Program-made: the position numbers and the translations under genes
NCBI GenBank assembly: GCA_964391735.1
Contig: CAYMNF010000070.1
Span: forward strand, 1 to 9,435
Direction: 5' to 3'
DNA from: CAG-1031 sp964391735
GTDB lineage: Bacteria > Bacteroidota > Bacteroidia > Bacteroidales > Muribaculaceae
DNA length: 9,435 nucleotides
In this document: piece by piece, positions 1 to 7,194 of the stretch
Layout: the number at the start of each line of letters is the position of its first letter
Position numbering within the stretch: position 1 is the stretch's first letter
The notes under the pieces: model-generated
Told to the model about the DNA's origin: nothing
Seen by the model: the letters and a program-made list of their open reading frames with translations, nothing else
Databases searched by the model: none

Positions 1-49
1 ACTCTGAAAAAAGACTTCATATATGCTTGAAAAAGAGTATAGTTGTGGC

Positions 50-90
50 TTTAATATATGCCTGCCTCTGTTAGGCAGGCATATATTAAA
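50..90 (-). terminator. Perfect 18-bp hairpin, probable terminator of the secreted-protein gene
   Basis: Positions 50-67 and 73-90 are exact reverse complements around a 5-nt loop (CTGTT, 68-72). The core GCCTGCCT/AGGCAGGC is GC-rich and the outer part is A/T only. It lies about 35 bp past the stop codon of the minus-strand gene ending at 125, the expected place for its terminator. No continuous U-tract follows on either strand; only the A/U-rich base of the stem could take that role, so it may act in both directions or as an RNA 3'-end stabiliser. The remainder of 1-124 is A/T-rich and I see no gene in it. Confidence 0.6.
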
Positions 91-124
91 ATGAAAAATA
101 CTTTTAAATCTAAAAAACTCAGGT

Positions 125-2161
125 TTATTTCACCAGCACCTTGCTGACGGTGTTGCCCTTGCGGCTGAGGTAGATGTTGCCAGATACCGGGGTGTATACC
201 CTTACGCCCTGCAGGGTGTAGAGCTCCTCATCGGCAGCGGTAACCTCAATCTCACGAATGGCCGTGGGGGTGTCCAGCTTGAACTCAGGCTGGCTGATGA
301 GCACGCGGTTCATGGTCTTGTTCTCTGAGGGAACATACACAGCCTCGTTGGCCTTGGTTGTAGAGGACGTGCTCTGGTTGAAGCCGTTGTGCTGTGAGGT
401 CTGAGCCCAGGTAGCACCTTTCTCGTCAGTACCTACGGCTGCTGTCTGCGGACCGAAGTTGTATACTACCGGCTGTTTGTCGGTGCCCCAATACTGCTGC
501 AAGTTGTCTGATGAAACCGGAAGCAGAGTACCGCGCAACTGGCCGTTGGTTGATGCCACGGCCTTGTTGGGACGTGCAGGGGCGTGTTGCTTGCTCACAA
601 CATCGTCGCTGATTTCAAACTTCATATTCTCTGACGCAAGCGGCAGGATGAAGGACTCTGCATTGATGCTCAGGGTTGCGGTGGCCTCTGACCCGCCGAT
701 AACGAACGGTATCAGCTCATCAAATGCTGTTTCGTCAACAAACTCAACGTAGGTGTGGGCGGCGCCTGAAAGGTCCTCCTCTGTCTTCTCCTCAGAGAGG
801 CTGAACAGTTGGGCGTTAGTGGCCGTCACGGGGAAGTCAAAGACGTAGGCACCATAGTACATGCCGTCAAGTCGGTTGCCCAAGGTAACAGTGAAGCGGG
901 TATCAGCGGTTACCGGCTCAAGAATCCAGGCGCCTTTTTCGGCTGCAACAGAGAGGTTACTGTCATCCAGGGCAAAGCCAAGGTGATAGTTCTCGGTGTT
1001 ATATGCGCCGTTGACAACGTTGCCGGCGATGAAGTAGATGCGTGAGTCAGCCTGGAAGTAGGGGAGCTGCTGATAGATAAAGCGGGTGATGTTGTGCTGA
1101 AGCATCAGTGCGCGCAGGTCGTTGTCCCCAAGGAAGTTCTTGACTTTGTCCAGTGAGTTGTAGATGTCTGTCTCAGGGTTTAGGATGGTGTACATCATAA
1201 ACTTGATCCAGTTGAAGAGGTAATCTTTGTCAGAGAACACCTGGTCAAAAGTGAACAGGATGGCAGGATTGGATGCGCTTACGTTGTACTTGGCATTGTC
1301 CTCTTGGTTGCCAAGGTCGGTAATCACATAGTCGGGGTATTGAGCGGCGATGTCATATCCCCAGCCCTTAATCATGGCAACAGCCTCGGGCCAGAGCATC
1401 ATAAACTCCTCCTCCTTACCGTTGATGGTCTTTTTCAAGCCGCCGCCAAGCCATTTGGTCATTGCCTGTGTGGCGCGGAAGAAACTGTCATGACGTGCTT
1501 GCTTGTCGGGCGTAGTGGTGTCGGTATACCAATCAGCGACCTTGCCGAAGTCCGGCATGTCGGTGTAAATGGTCATCTTATTGGGGTTGTCGGCAGCGGG
1601 GATCATGCGCAGACCCAAGTCCAGGTCCTCAAGAACCTCCTTGCTGAAACGGTTGGTTACGTTGATAAACTCATCCCTTTTGTACCCCTCTACGCCTGAA
1701 GCGTGGTCCTCAAGACGCCCGGCCACAAAAGAGAATACGGTTGCCAAGGTGGCGCGTGCTACCGAGGTATACCCGTAGCGGTAACCCTGCTGCACCATTC
1801 CGTAAAGCATATTGCCGGCATATTGAACACCCTCATAGTCAGCCATCAGCAGGTCCAGAAGGCCGTTCTCAGTGGCTGAGGGGTCAAACTTCTCGGTAGC
1901 AAGGTCAATGCCCTGTGCACCTAAATTTGTCAGGCGATAGGAAGCGCCGTCCTGATAAGCGCTTATACGGAATATTGAGCCGGCCTGTCGTTCGGCATTT
2001 TCAAGAGTGAGGTTTGCATTGGCTGTGAAAGGACCGGTGACGGCCAGATAGTTGCCGTTACCGTTTTGTATACGGAAGTAGCCGCTGATGAGCGGTTCTT
2101 GTGCAGATGCCGTGATGGCGGTGGCAGCTGCGAGGGAAATGGCTAAGTATTTAAATCTCAT
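125..2161 (-). CDS. Secreted hypothetical protein with C-terminal sorting-like tail
   Basis: I do not recognise a named family. The chosen start (ATG at 2161) gives 678 residues beginning MRFKYLAISLAAATAITASA, a good Sec signal peptide (n-region R2/K4, hydrophobic core, likely cleavage after A20 in ASA|QE). There is no lipobox cysteine, so it should be exported but not lipidated. An upstream in-frame ATG at 2197 would add 12 residues (MNQGKKVKLIYC) before the signal peptide and is less likely. Residues about 26-88 (GYFRIQN...NYLAV...YRLTN) resemble one lobe of a beta-trefoil or ricin-like fold. Residues about 100-370 look helical and are rich in Trp, Tyr and Met. Residues about 374-456 again look beta-rich (RIYFIAG...FSLS). 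The last ~45 residues (EELYTLQGVRV, then GNIYLSRKGN, ending KVLVK) match the short tail common on secreted Bacteroidales proteins, which resembles type IX secretion sorting domains. Surface or periplasmic location is inference; no catalytic motif was seen. The gene has its own promoter and appears monocistronic. Confidence 0.85.
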   Translation of the reverse strand: MRFKYLAISLAAATAITASAQEPLISGYFRIQNGNGNYLAVTGPFTANANLTLENAERQAGSIFRISAYQDGASYRLTNLGAQGIDLATEKFDPSATENGLLDLLMADYEGVQYAGNMLYGMVQQGYRYGYTSVARATLATVFSFVAGRLEDHASGVEGYKRDEFINVTNRFSKEVLEDLDLGLRMIPAADNPNKMTIYTDMPDFGKVADWYTDTTTPDKQARHDSFFRATQAMTKWLGGGLKKTINGKEEEFMMLWPEAVAMIKGWGYDIAAQYPDYVITDLGNQEDNAKYNVSASNPAILFTFDQVFSDKDYLFNWIKFMMYTILNPETDIYNSLDKVKNFLGDNDLRALMLQHNITRFIYQQLPYFQADSRIYFIAGNVVNGAYNTENYHLGFALDDSNLSVAAEKGAWILEPVTADTRFTVTLGNRLDGMYYGAYVFDFPVTATNAQLFSLSEEKTEEDLSGAAHTYVEFVDETAFDELIPFVIGGSEATATLSINAESFILPLASENMKFEISDDVVSKQHAPARPNKAVASTNGQLRGTLLPVSSDNLQQYWGTDKQPVVYNFGPQTAAVGTDEKGATWAQTSQHNGFNQSTSSTTKANEAVYVPSENKTMNRVLISQPEFKLDTPTAIREIEVTAADEELYTLQGVRVYTPVSGNIYLSRKGNTVSKVLVK

Positions 2162-2225
2162 ACAATAAATTAGTTTTACTTTTTTACCCTGATTCACTAA
2201 GGGAATCTCTATCCTATAGTCAGTG

Positions 2226-2233
2226 CAAAGTTA
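2226..2233 (-). promoter_or_regulatory. Bacteroidetes-type -7 promoter box for the secreted-protein gene
   Basis: The minus strand reads TAACTTTG followed by CA, an exact match to the Bacteroidetes sigma-ABfr -7 consensus TAnnTTTG. Transcription would begin around 2218, giving a leader of about 57 nt to the ATG at 2161. A good -33 TTTG is not obvious; T-rich stretches (TTTTC) lie upstream at imperfect spacing. An eight-G run (2264-2271 as C on the plus strand) lies 31-38 bp upstream of the box. Confidence 0.6.
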
Positions 2234-2418
2234 CTAATAACACCGGGAAAACATAAGAAAATACCCCCCCCATTAACATATTTTAACAAATGTTTTACAA
2301 ATAAACTTGATTGTTATCCGCCTGTGGGTTTCAGTATAAAATCATCTGAACAAAGCCTACTTTTTCCTACAATTCTAAAGCCTGCCAACCTTGAAATCCC
2401 CTCAGCGTGGATATTATC

Positions 2419-2454
2419 AAACAAAAGGGGTTGCGCCAAAACCGACGCAACCCC
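2419..2454 (-). terminator. Rho-independent terminator of the glutamine synthetase gene
   Basis: On the minus strand a perfect 9-bp stem, GGGGTTGCG/CGCAACCCC (2446-2454 with 2427-2435), with a 10-nt loop is followed directly by TTTTGTTT (2419-2426). It starts 28 bp past the synthetase stop codon. It shows that the synthetase message ends before the next minus-strand gene. The rest of the 2162-2482 gap holds that gene's promoter and A/T-rich DNA. Confidence 0.88.
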
Positions 2455-2482
2455 GTGATGGATGTCTGTTCGATACTGTTTT

Positions 2483-3982
2483 TTAGCCGCAGTGCATAGT
2501 CTCGGCAACGAGGTTGCGCAGGGCCTGTTGGTCCAGAGAAATCTTTTCGCGCAGGCCGCGATCCTTCATGGACTTAAGGCCGGCGATGATACCGTCAATC
2601 ATCTGCGGGGCGAACACACCCTCAGCCTCATACGCCTGCCGTTGAGAGTTCAGGCGGTCGGCAGAGTCCTCGCAGCAGTCGGGCAGTGAGTCAAAGGCAC
2701 TGCGGTCAGCCGTTTTGCTGTCGATGAACGTGCGGTCAGCAATCTTCAGCGCCTCGGCGGGGTCCATTTCCAACCCGACACGGCACGCTACAGCCAGGGC
2801 AGCCATAAGCTGGTAAACGTTTGCCGAGCCGTCGGGTGAGCGCATCTCAACCGTTTGTTTCATGCGCGTGTCTTGCGTGGGGTCATGCGCCTCGCCGGGG
2901 TTGGCGATGATAGACATATCCACACCCGAAGTCCAACCGAGGGGAACGCGTACCAGAGCCGTGCGGTTGCTGACGCCCCAGCAAACATCGGTGGGTGCCT
3001 CCTGGTGGGGTACCAAGCGCAGGTAGCTGGCCGGATTCTTGTTGCCGAAGGCGGTTATCGACGGTGCAAGCAGCATCATGCCGGCAATGGCACGGCGGGC
3101 AACCTCGCTAAGTGAGCGGTCGGGGTTGAGCATAAGGTTGTTGCCATCCTTGTCAAGCAGGCGCATATGTATGTGAAGTCCTGACCCGGCCTTACCGGTG
3201 GTGATTTTCGGGGCAAATGTTATGTCAAGCCCTTTGCGCCATGCAAGGTTGCGTATAATCCATTTGGCAATCATCAGCTGGTCAGCAGCCTCCTCGGCGT
3301 TGGTGGGCAGAAACTCAATCTCGTTCTGCTCATATACAATGCCGTTGTCGGTGAAGTTGCCCACCTCAGAGTGGCCGTATTTAATCATACCGCCGGTGCT
3401 TGCAATTGCATCCATGCACTCCATGCGGAAGTCGTTGAACTTTGCAAAGGGGGTAGACTCATGGTATCCGCGTTGGTCTGTTGCGGGGAACAGGTCGGTG
3501 GCCTGAGATATTACGTAATACTCAAGCTCACCCATGGCCTGGAATTCCACGCCAACCTTTTCGCGTATGGTGTTGCACGCCTTTTTCAGCGTATACTCGG
3601 GGGCAGACTCCAAAGGCTTGCCTTCGCGGTCAAAGAATGAGCACAGCATCACCAGCGTCTTGACGGGAGCAAACGGGTCAAGGAAAGCGGTGCGATAACG
3701 CGGTATGGCATACAGGTCGCTGCTGCCGGCTTGGATAAAGGGGAAAAGGCTTGAGCCGTCGACACGCTCGCCGTGCGTCAGGATGGTCTCAAGGTATGCA
3801 AGATTATTGACGGTGAAATTCAGGGTCTTGAGGCGCCCGTCGGCGGCAGGGTACATGAAGTTTACCATGCGCACATCCTCCTCGGTGATGAAGCGGATAA
3901 TGTCAGCCTTTGTCAGCTCCCCGGCAGGTTTTTTAAACTTGTTTACAAGGGGGTTTTTGCTTAATGCAATCTCTTTATTCAT
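2483..3982 (-). CDS. glnA: Glutamine synthetase (type I-like, Bacteroidetes form)
   Basis: This cytoplasmic enzyme joins ammonia to glutamate using ATP to give glutamine, the entry step of nitrogen assimilation. The 499-residue product has an N-terminal beta-grasp domain (about 20-120, with VDGSS at 74-78) and a C-terminal catalytic domain. By recalled comparison with E. coli GlnA, the active-site parts are present: metal-ligand glutamates in GELEYY (E152, E154), HSEV (E206) and QNEIEF (E221); GSGLHIH (H270, H272); LRLVPHQEAP (R322, E328); NRTALVRVP (R340, R345); VEMRSPDGSAN (R381). Unlike E. coli GlnA there are about seven extra residues between HSEV and QNE, a longer segment at about 350-377, and no recognisable adenylylation-tyrosine loop. 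It is far shorter than GlnN (type III, ~700+ residues). The start ATG is well supported, since the N-terminal MNKE...KADIIRFI fits the family as I recall it. It has its own terminator and stands divergent to the channel gene. The glnA symbol is by family; Bacteroidales often carry more than one synthetase. Confidence 0.93.
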   Translation of the reverse strand: MNKEIALSKNPLVNKFKKPAGELTKADIIRFITEEDVRMVNFMYPAADGRLKTLNFTVNNLAYLETILTHGERVDGSSLFPFIQAGSSDLYAIPRYRTAFLDPFAPVKTLVMLCSFFDREGKPLESAPEYTLKKACNTIREKVGVEFQAMGELEYYVISQATDLFPATDQRGYHESTPFAKFNDFRMECMDAIASTGGMIKYGHSEVGNFTDNGIVYEQNEIEFLPTNAEEAADQLMIAKWIIRNLAWRKGLDITFAPKITTGKAGSGLHIHMRLLDKDGNNLMLNPDRSLSEVARRAIAGMMLLAPSITAFGNKNPASYLRLVPHQEAPTDVCWGVSNRTALVRVPLGWTSGVDMSIIANPGEAHDPTQDTRMKQTVEMRSPDGSANVYQLMAALAVACRVGLEMDPAEALKIADRTFIDSKTADRSAFDSLPDCCEDSADRLNSQRQAYEAEGVFAPQMIDGIIAGLKSMKDRGLREKISLDQQALRNLVAETMHCG

Positions 3983-4024
3983 GTAATGATTTAAGGTTAT
4001 TTGGTTATCTTGGAAAAATGCCGC

Positions 4025-4032
4025 GAAAGATA
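4025..4032 (-). promoter_or_regulatory. Possible -7 promoter box for the glutamine synthetase gene
   Basis: The minus strand reads TATCTTTC, seven of eight positions of the Bacteroidetes TAnnTTTG box (final G replaced by C). It lies 42 bp upstream of the ATG at 3982, a plausible leader of about 36 nt. No convincing -33 TTTG is found at the expected spacing. It is the best candidate in the 184-bp divergent region 3983-4166, where I could not identify a forward promoter for the channel gene. Confidence 0.35.
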
Positions 4033-4166
4033 CAGATTTTTCTCATGAGCGAATTTAAATTAAGAAATATTAACAAATAACCAAAAGTCGTGAAACTTAC
4101 CTCGGGTTGAAACAATCGGGCCCGCAGGGTGTTTAAAGTATACAAACGTTTCAACTAAACTACATT

Positions 4167-4985
4167 ATGACATCAGATAAAACCATCATTGAAAAACTTG
4201 GGAAGGACACATTGATACTGCTTCTGCACTTTTTGGTGCTTGCCCTTTCGATAGTGCTGATTGTCGCAATCTCCCTTGATACATTCCATAATATCAACTT
4301 CAGTTATGAGCCAAGTTTCCTGAAGTTGGAGTACTGGGTATGCGTGGTATTCTTAGCTGATTTTTTCATTGAGTTAGCCTTTTCACACAACAAGCTGAGT
4401 TACCTGCGACGACGCTTTCTGTTCTTCTTGGTATCGATACCGTACGTTGCCATCATCCACCAGATGAATTGGCACTTTTCGCCACAGATTGAGTACATTT
4501 TACGCTTTGTGCCGCTGGTGCGCGGCGGGTATGCCCTTGCCATGGTGATAAAGTGGTTTACATATAACCGTGCCACCGGGTTGCTGCTCACCTACATGAT
4601 GACCCTTGTCGCCACGGTGTACTTTGCCTCGCTGGTTTTCTTTGTGTTTGAGATAGGTGTAAACCCGGCAGTTACAGACTATGATGACGCACTGTGGTGG
4701 GCCAGCATGAATGTTACCACCCTCGGGTCGAACATCATAGCGAAAACTGCCGTCGGCAAGGTGCTTGCCGTTGTGCTCGGTGCTTTGGGTATGATGTTGT
4801 TCCCCGTCTTCACCGTGTATGTTACATCGTTGATAAAGCGGCAGCGCCAGGAGGATGAGAACGTTACCCTGACAACAATCCTGAAGGAGATCAAACAGTT
4901 AAAGGAGAATAACTCCTCGGCTACCTCAAACGGTCCCGTGCCGTCAGCCCCAACAACATCCAACCCCACGGATGAAAAATCATAA
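4167..4985 (+). CDS. Voltage-gated-like ion channel subunit with non-canonical selectivity filter
   Basis: A 272-residue inner-membrane protein with the six-helix plan of Kv-type channels, expected to work as a tetramer. Predicted segments by hydrophobicity: S1 about 15-37; S2 about 55-72 with D65 and E69 (ADFFIELAF); S3 about 82-98; S4 about 108-130 with only R113, R119 and K129; S5 about 138-163; pore helix about 172-184; S6 about 196-223. The cytoplasmic tail has a short charged helix (223-248, possibly coiled coil) and then a Ser/Thr/Pro/Asn-rich end. The pore-helix sequence DDALWWASMNVTT is typical of K+ channels, but the filter reads T184-T185-L186-G187-S188-N189 instead of TVGYGD. No RCK/TrkA-N or cyclic-nucleotide domain follows. 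K+ selectivity should therefore not be assumed. The start ATG has no visible Shine-Dalgarno. ligA begins 58 bp downstream with its own promoter box and no terminator between, so some read-through is possible. Confidence 0.87.
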   Translation: MTSDKTIIEKLGKDTLILLLHFLVLALSIVLIVAISLDTFHNINFSYEPSFLKLEYWVCVVFLADFFIELAFSHNKLSYLRRRFLFFLVSIPYVAIIHQMNWHFSPQIEYILRFVPLVRGGYALAMVIKWFTYNRATGLLLTYMMTLVATVYFASLVFFVFEIGVNPAVTDYDDALWWASMNVTTLGSNIIAKTAVGKVLAVVLGALGMMLFPVFTVYVTSLIKRQRQEDENVTLTTILKEIKQLKENNSSATSNGPVPSAPTTSNPTDEKS

Positions 4986-5016
4986 TGGGGTAGGGGGATT
5001 CTAAGCTCAAAAAATG

Positions 5017-5024
5017 TATCTTTG
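5017..5024 (+). promoter_or_regulatory. Bacteroidetes-type -7 promoter box for ligA
   Basis: TATCTTTG is an exact match to the TAnnTTTG consensus. It places transcription start near 5031, only about 13 nt before the GTG start codon of ligA, a very short leader. No TTTG appears at the -33 position, so the box may depend on other contacts. It supports separate transcription of ligA from the upstream channel gene. Confidence 0.6.
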
Positions 5025-5043
5025 TGAATAAAAACCCAAGACA

Positions 5044-7056
5044 GTGAAACCGCAAGAACGCATCGAGGAACTGCGCCGCCAGTTAGACCGTCATAACCGC
5101 CTGTATTACGTAGACAACGCCCCCGAGATTTCAGACCGAGAGTTTGACATGCTGATGCATGAGCTTGAGCAGCTTGAGGGGGAGCATCCCGAGATGTATG
5201 ACCCACTGAGCCCGACTCAACGCGTGGGGTCAGACCTCAGCGACAAGTTTACGCAGGTGAAGCATGTCCGGCCCATGATGTCGCTGGCCAACACTTACTC
5301 TATTGACGAGGTTGACGCGTGGTTTAAGCGCGTGCAGGACGCCTTGCTCGGCCAGGAGTTCAAAGTCGTCGGTGAGATGAAGTTTGACGGCACATCAATA
5401 TCCCTACACTACAAGGGAGGCCGGTTGCAACGCGCCGTTACCCGTGGCGACGGCGAGAAGGGAGACGATGTTACCGCCAATGTAAAGACAATACGCTCGA
5501 TACCCCTTGTGCTTGAGGGAACCGGTTGGCCCGATGAGTTTGAAATCAGGGGTGAGATATTACTTCCCTGGAAGGAGTTTGACCGGTTGAACGCCGAGCG
5601 AGCCTTCAACGAGGAACCGCTTTTTGCCAATCCGCGCAACGCCGCTGCCGGCACCCTAAAGACTCTTGACCCGAAGATTGTGGCTGCCCGCGGCCTGGAT
5701 GCCCGCTTTTATTACCTGCTCAGCGATCATCTCCCCTATGACAACCATTACGATAATATGTTGGCAGCGCGCTCATGGGGTTTCAAAGTATCCACGGCAA
5801 TGGAACTGATGGACACCCTGCAGCAAGTTGACCATTACATAGCATATTGGGATGAGGAACGCCGCAAGTTGCCCGTGGCTACTGACGGCCTTGTCTTCAA
5901 GATAAACAACCTGAGGCAACAGCTTAACCTCGGGTACACCTCCAAGTCACCCCGCTGGGCTGTAGCATACAAGTTCCCCGCCGAGCGCGCTGTTACAAAG
6001 CTGCATTTTGTCTCATTTGAGGTAGGGCGTATGGGTATAATTACCCCGGTTGCCAACCTTGAGCCGGTGCTGTTGAGCGGCACGATGGTAAAGCGTGCAT
6101 CGCTGCACAATGAGGATATCATGAACCAACTTGATATATGCCAAGATGACTATCTGTATGTTGAGAAGGGTGGGGAGATAATCCCCAAGATTACCGGTGT
6201 GGACATTTCAAAGCGCGCCCCCGATGCCCGGCGGGTGGTATTCATTAAGGATTGCCCCGAGTGCGGGACACCGTTGGTGCGCGTGCCCGGAGAGGCCGCC
6301 TGGCAGTGCCCGAACAAGTACGGATGCCCGGCACAGCAGATTGGGCGTATTGAGCACTTTGTGGGTCGCCACATGATGGATATCGACGGCATAGGCAAAG
6401 AGATGGCCGCAATGCTCTTCAACCGTGGGGTAGTGAAAAACGTTGCCGACCTCTATGACATGACCGCTGAGCAGATAGGCGCGTTGCCCGGATGCGGCGA
6501 GAAGAAACCGGAGCAGATAATGCGTGGCGTCGAGGAGTCTAAGACAGTGCCCTTTGAGCGCGTAATCTATGCCCTGTCGATACCCTTTGTGGGTGAGACT
6601 GTCAGTCGGCGAATTGCCCGCAGTGTGGGGAACATCGACAACCTGATGAGCATGAGCATAGAGGAGTTGCAACAGATTGATGACGTGGGGCCAAATATCG
6701 CTGAGTCAATCTACAACTTTTTCCGCACCCCCGTCAATGTAGAAATTATCGAAAGGCTGCGCCGTGCCGGTGTGCAGATGCAGATTGACCGGTCGATGAT
6801 GGAGAACCGCACCGACCTGCTCGCCGGCAAAACAATTGTTATCTCGGGAACTTTTACTCACCATTCACGTGAGGCCTATAAAGAGATGATAGAACTTAAC
6901 GGAGGCAAAGCCTCGGGAAGTGTCTCATCAAAGACCTCCTACATTCTGGCCGGTGAAAACATGGGTCCGGCCAAACTTGAGAAGGCAAAGAAATTGGGTA
7001 TCCCAATTATCAACGAGGACGAATTCCTGGAAATGATAGGGCGCAAACGGCCCTGA
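5044..7056 (+). CDS. ligA: NAD+-dependent DNA ligase LigA
   Basis: This essential replication and repair enzyme seals nicks between adjacent 3'-OH and 5'-phosphate ends using NAD+ as AMP donor. All expected domains are seen in the 670-residue product, a normal length for the family. Domain Ia (about 1-70, HNRLYYVDNAPEISDREFD) binds NMN. The adenylation domain follows, with nucleophile K113 in KFDG (113-116), EIRGE (167-171), DGLVFKIN (K286) and AVAYKFPAE (K310). An OB fold spans about 320-400 and a four-cysteine zinc finger uses C404, C407, C422 and C428. Helix-hairpin-helix repeats cover about 430-575 and a BRCT domain about 590-670 (TIVISGTF...GGKASGSVSSKTSYILAGE). The start is GTG: the next ATGs fall inside the conserved domain Ia, and the GTG gives the usual KPQERIEELRRQLDRHN beginning. 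The gene ends at a strong terminator. I see nothing damaged or atypical. Confidence 0.98.
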   Translation: MKPQERIEELRRQLDRHNRLYYVDNAPEISDREFDMLMHELEQLEGEHPEMYDPLSPTQRVGSDLSDKFTQVKHVRPMMSLANTYSIDEVDAWFKRVQDALLGQEFKVVGEMKFDGTSISLHYKGGRLQRAVTRGDGEKGDDVTANVKTIRSIPLVLEGTGWPDEFEIRGEILLPWKEFDRLNAERAFNEEPLFANPRNAAAGTLKTLDPKIVAARGLDARFYYLLSDHLPYDNHYDNMLAARSWGFKVSTAMELMDTLQQVDHYIAYWDEERRKLPVATDGLVFKINNLRQQLNLGYTSKSPRWAVAYKFPAERAVTKLHFVSFEVGRMGIITPVANLEPVLLSGTMVKRASLHNEDIMNQLDICQDDYLYVEKGGEIIPKITGVDISKRAPDARRVVFIKDCPECGTPLVRVPGEAAWQCPNKYGCPAQQIGRIEHFVGRHMMDIDGIGKEMAAMLFNRGVVKNVADLYDMTAEQIGALPGCGEKKPEQIMRGVEESKTVPFERVIYALSIPFVGETVSRRIARSVGNIDNLMSMSIEELQQIDDVGPNIAESIYNFFRTPVNVEIIERLRRAGVQMQIDRSMMENRTDLLAGKTIVISGTFTHHSREAYKEMIELNGGKASGSVSSKTSYILAGENMGPAKLEKAKKLGIPIINEDEFLEMIGRKRP

Positions 7057-7079
7057 GTTTCCACCTTTCAACTATACAA

Positions 7080-7126
7080 AATCGCCCAAGGATAAACACT
7101 TAATCCTTGGGCGATTAGCTTTTTTT
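7080..7126 (+). terminator. Rho-independent terminator after ligA
   Basis: A perfect 14-bp stem, AATCGCCCAAGGAT (7080-7093) with ATCCTTGGGCGATT (7103-7116), and a 9-nt loop (AAACACTTA) are followed by AGC and seven Ts (7120-7126). It begins 24 bp past the ligA stop. It separates ligA from glsA, so glsA needs its own promoter between about 7127 and 7194. I found no clear TAnnTTTG box there; the stretch is A/T-rich with a weak inverted repeat GTTCT-6 nt-AGAAC at 7150-7165. Confidence 0.93.
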
Positions 7127-7194
7127 ATGAACATTTAAGATTTAGGAGCGTTCTTTTAATAGAACTAATAAATAATGAAAAACTCATAAGATTT

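Noticed and set aside
1304..1699. Plus-strand open frame of 131 codons inside the secreted-protein gene
   Set aside because: A shadow frame antisense to the longer gene, which has a signal peptide, promoter and typical C-terminal tail.
2275..2293. AACAT...ATGTT inverted repeat upstream of the secreted-protein promoter
   Set aside because: Only a 5-bp A/T-rich stem with a 9-nt gap; too weak to call an operator.
2314..2508. Minus-strand open frame of 64 codons between the two minus-strand genes
   Set aside because: It overlaps the end of the glutamine synthetase gene and runs through that gene's terminator hairpin; no sign of translation.
4107..4143. E. coli-like -35 TTGAAA with a TAAAGTATAC stretch before the channel gene
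   Set aside because: Spacing is wrong for sigma-70 and the primary sigma factor of this phylum uses TAnnTTTG boxes; no such box is present here.
4679..5206. Open frame of 175 codons on the minus strand across the channel end and ligA start
   Set aside because: It lies antisense to two well-supported genes, has a composition unlike a folded protein (rich in Ser, Arg, Ala, Cys), matches no family I recognise and has no promoter box.
7150..7165. Inverted repeat GTTCT-TTTAAT-AGAAC upstream of glsA, a possible operator
   Set aside because: Five-base arms in A/T-rich DNA are expected by chance; no second copy or known regulator site was recognised.
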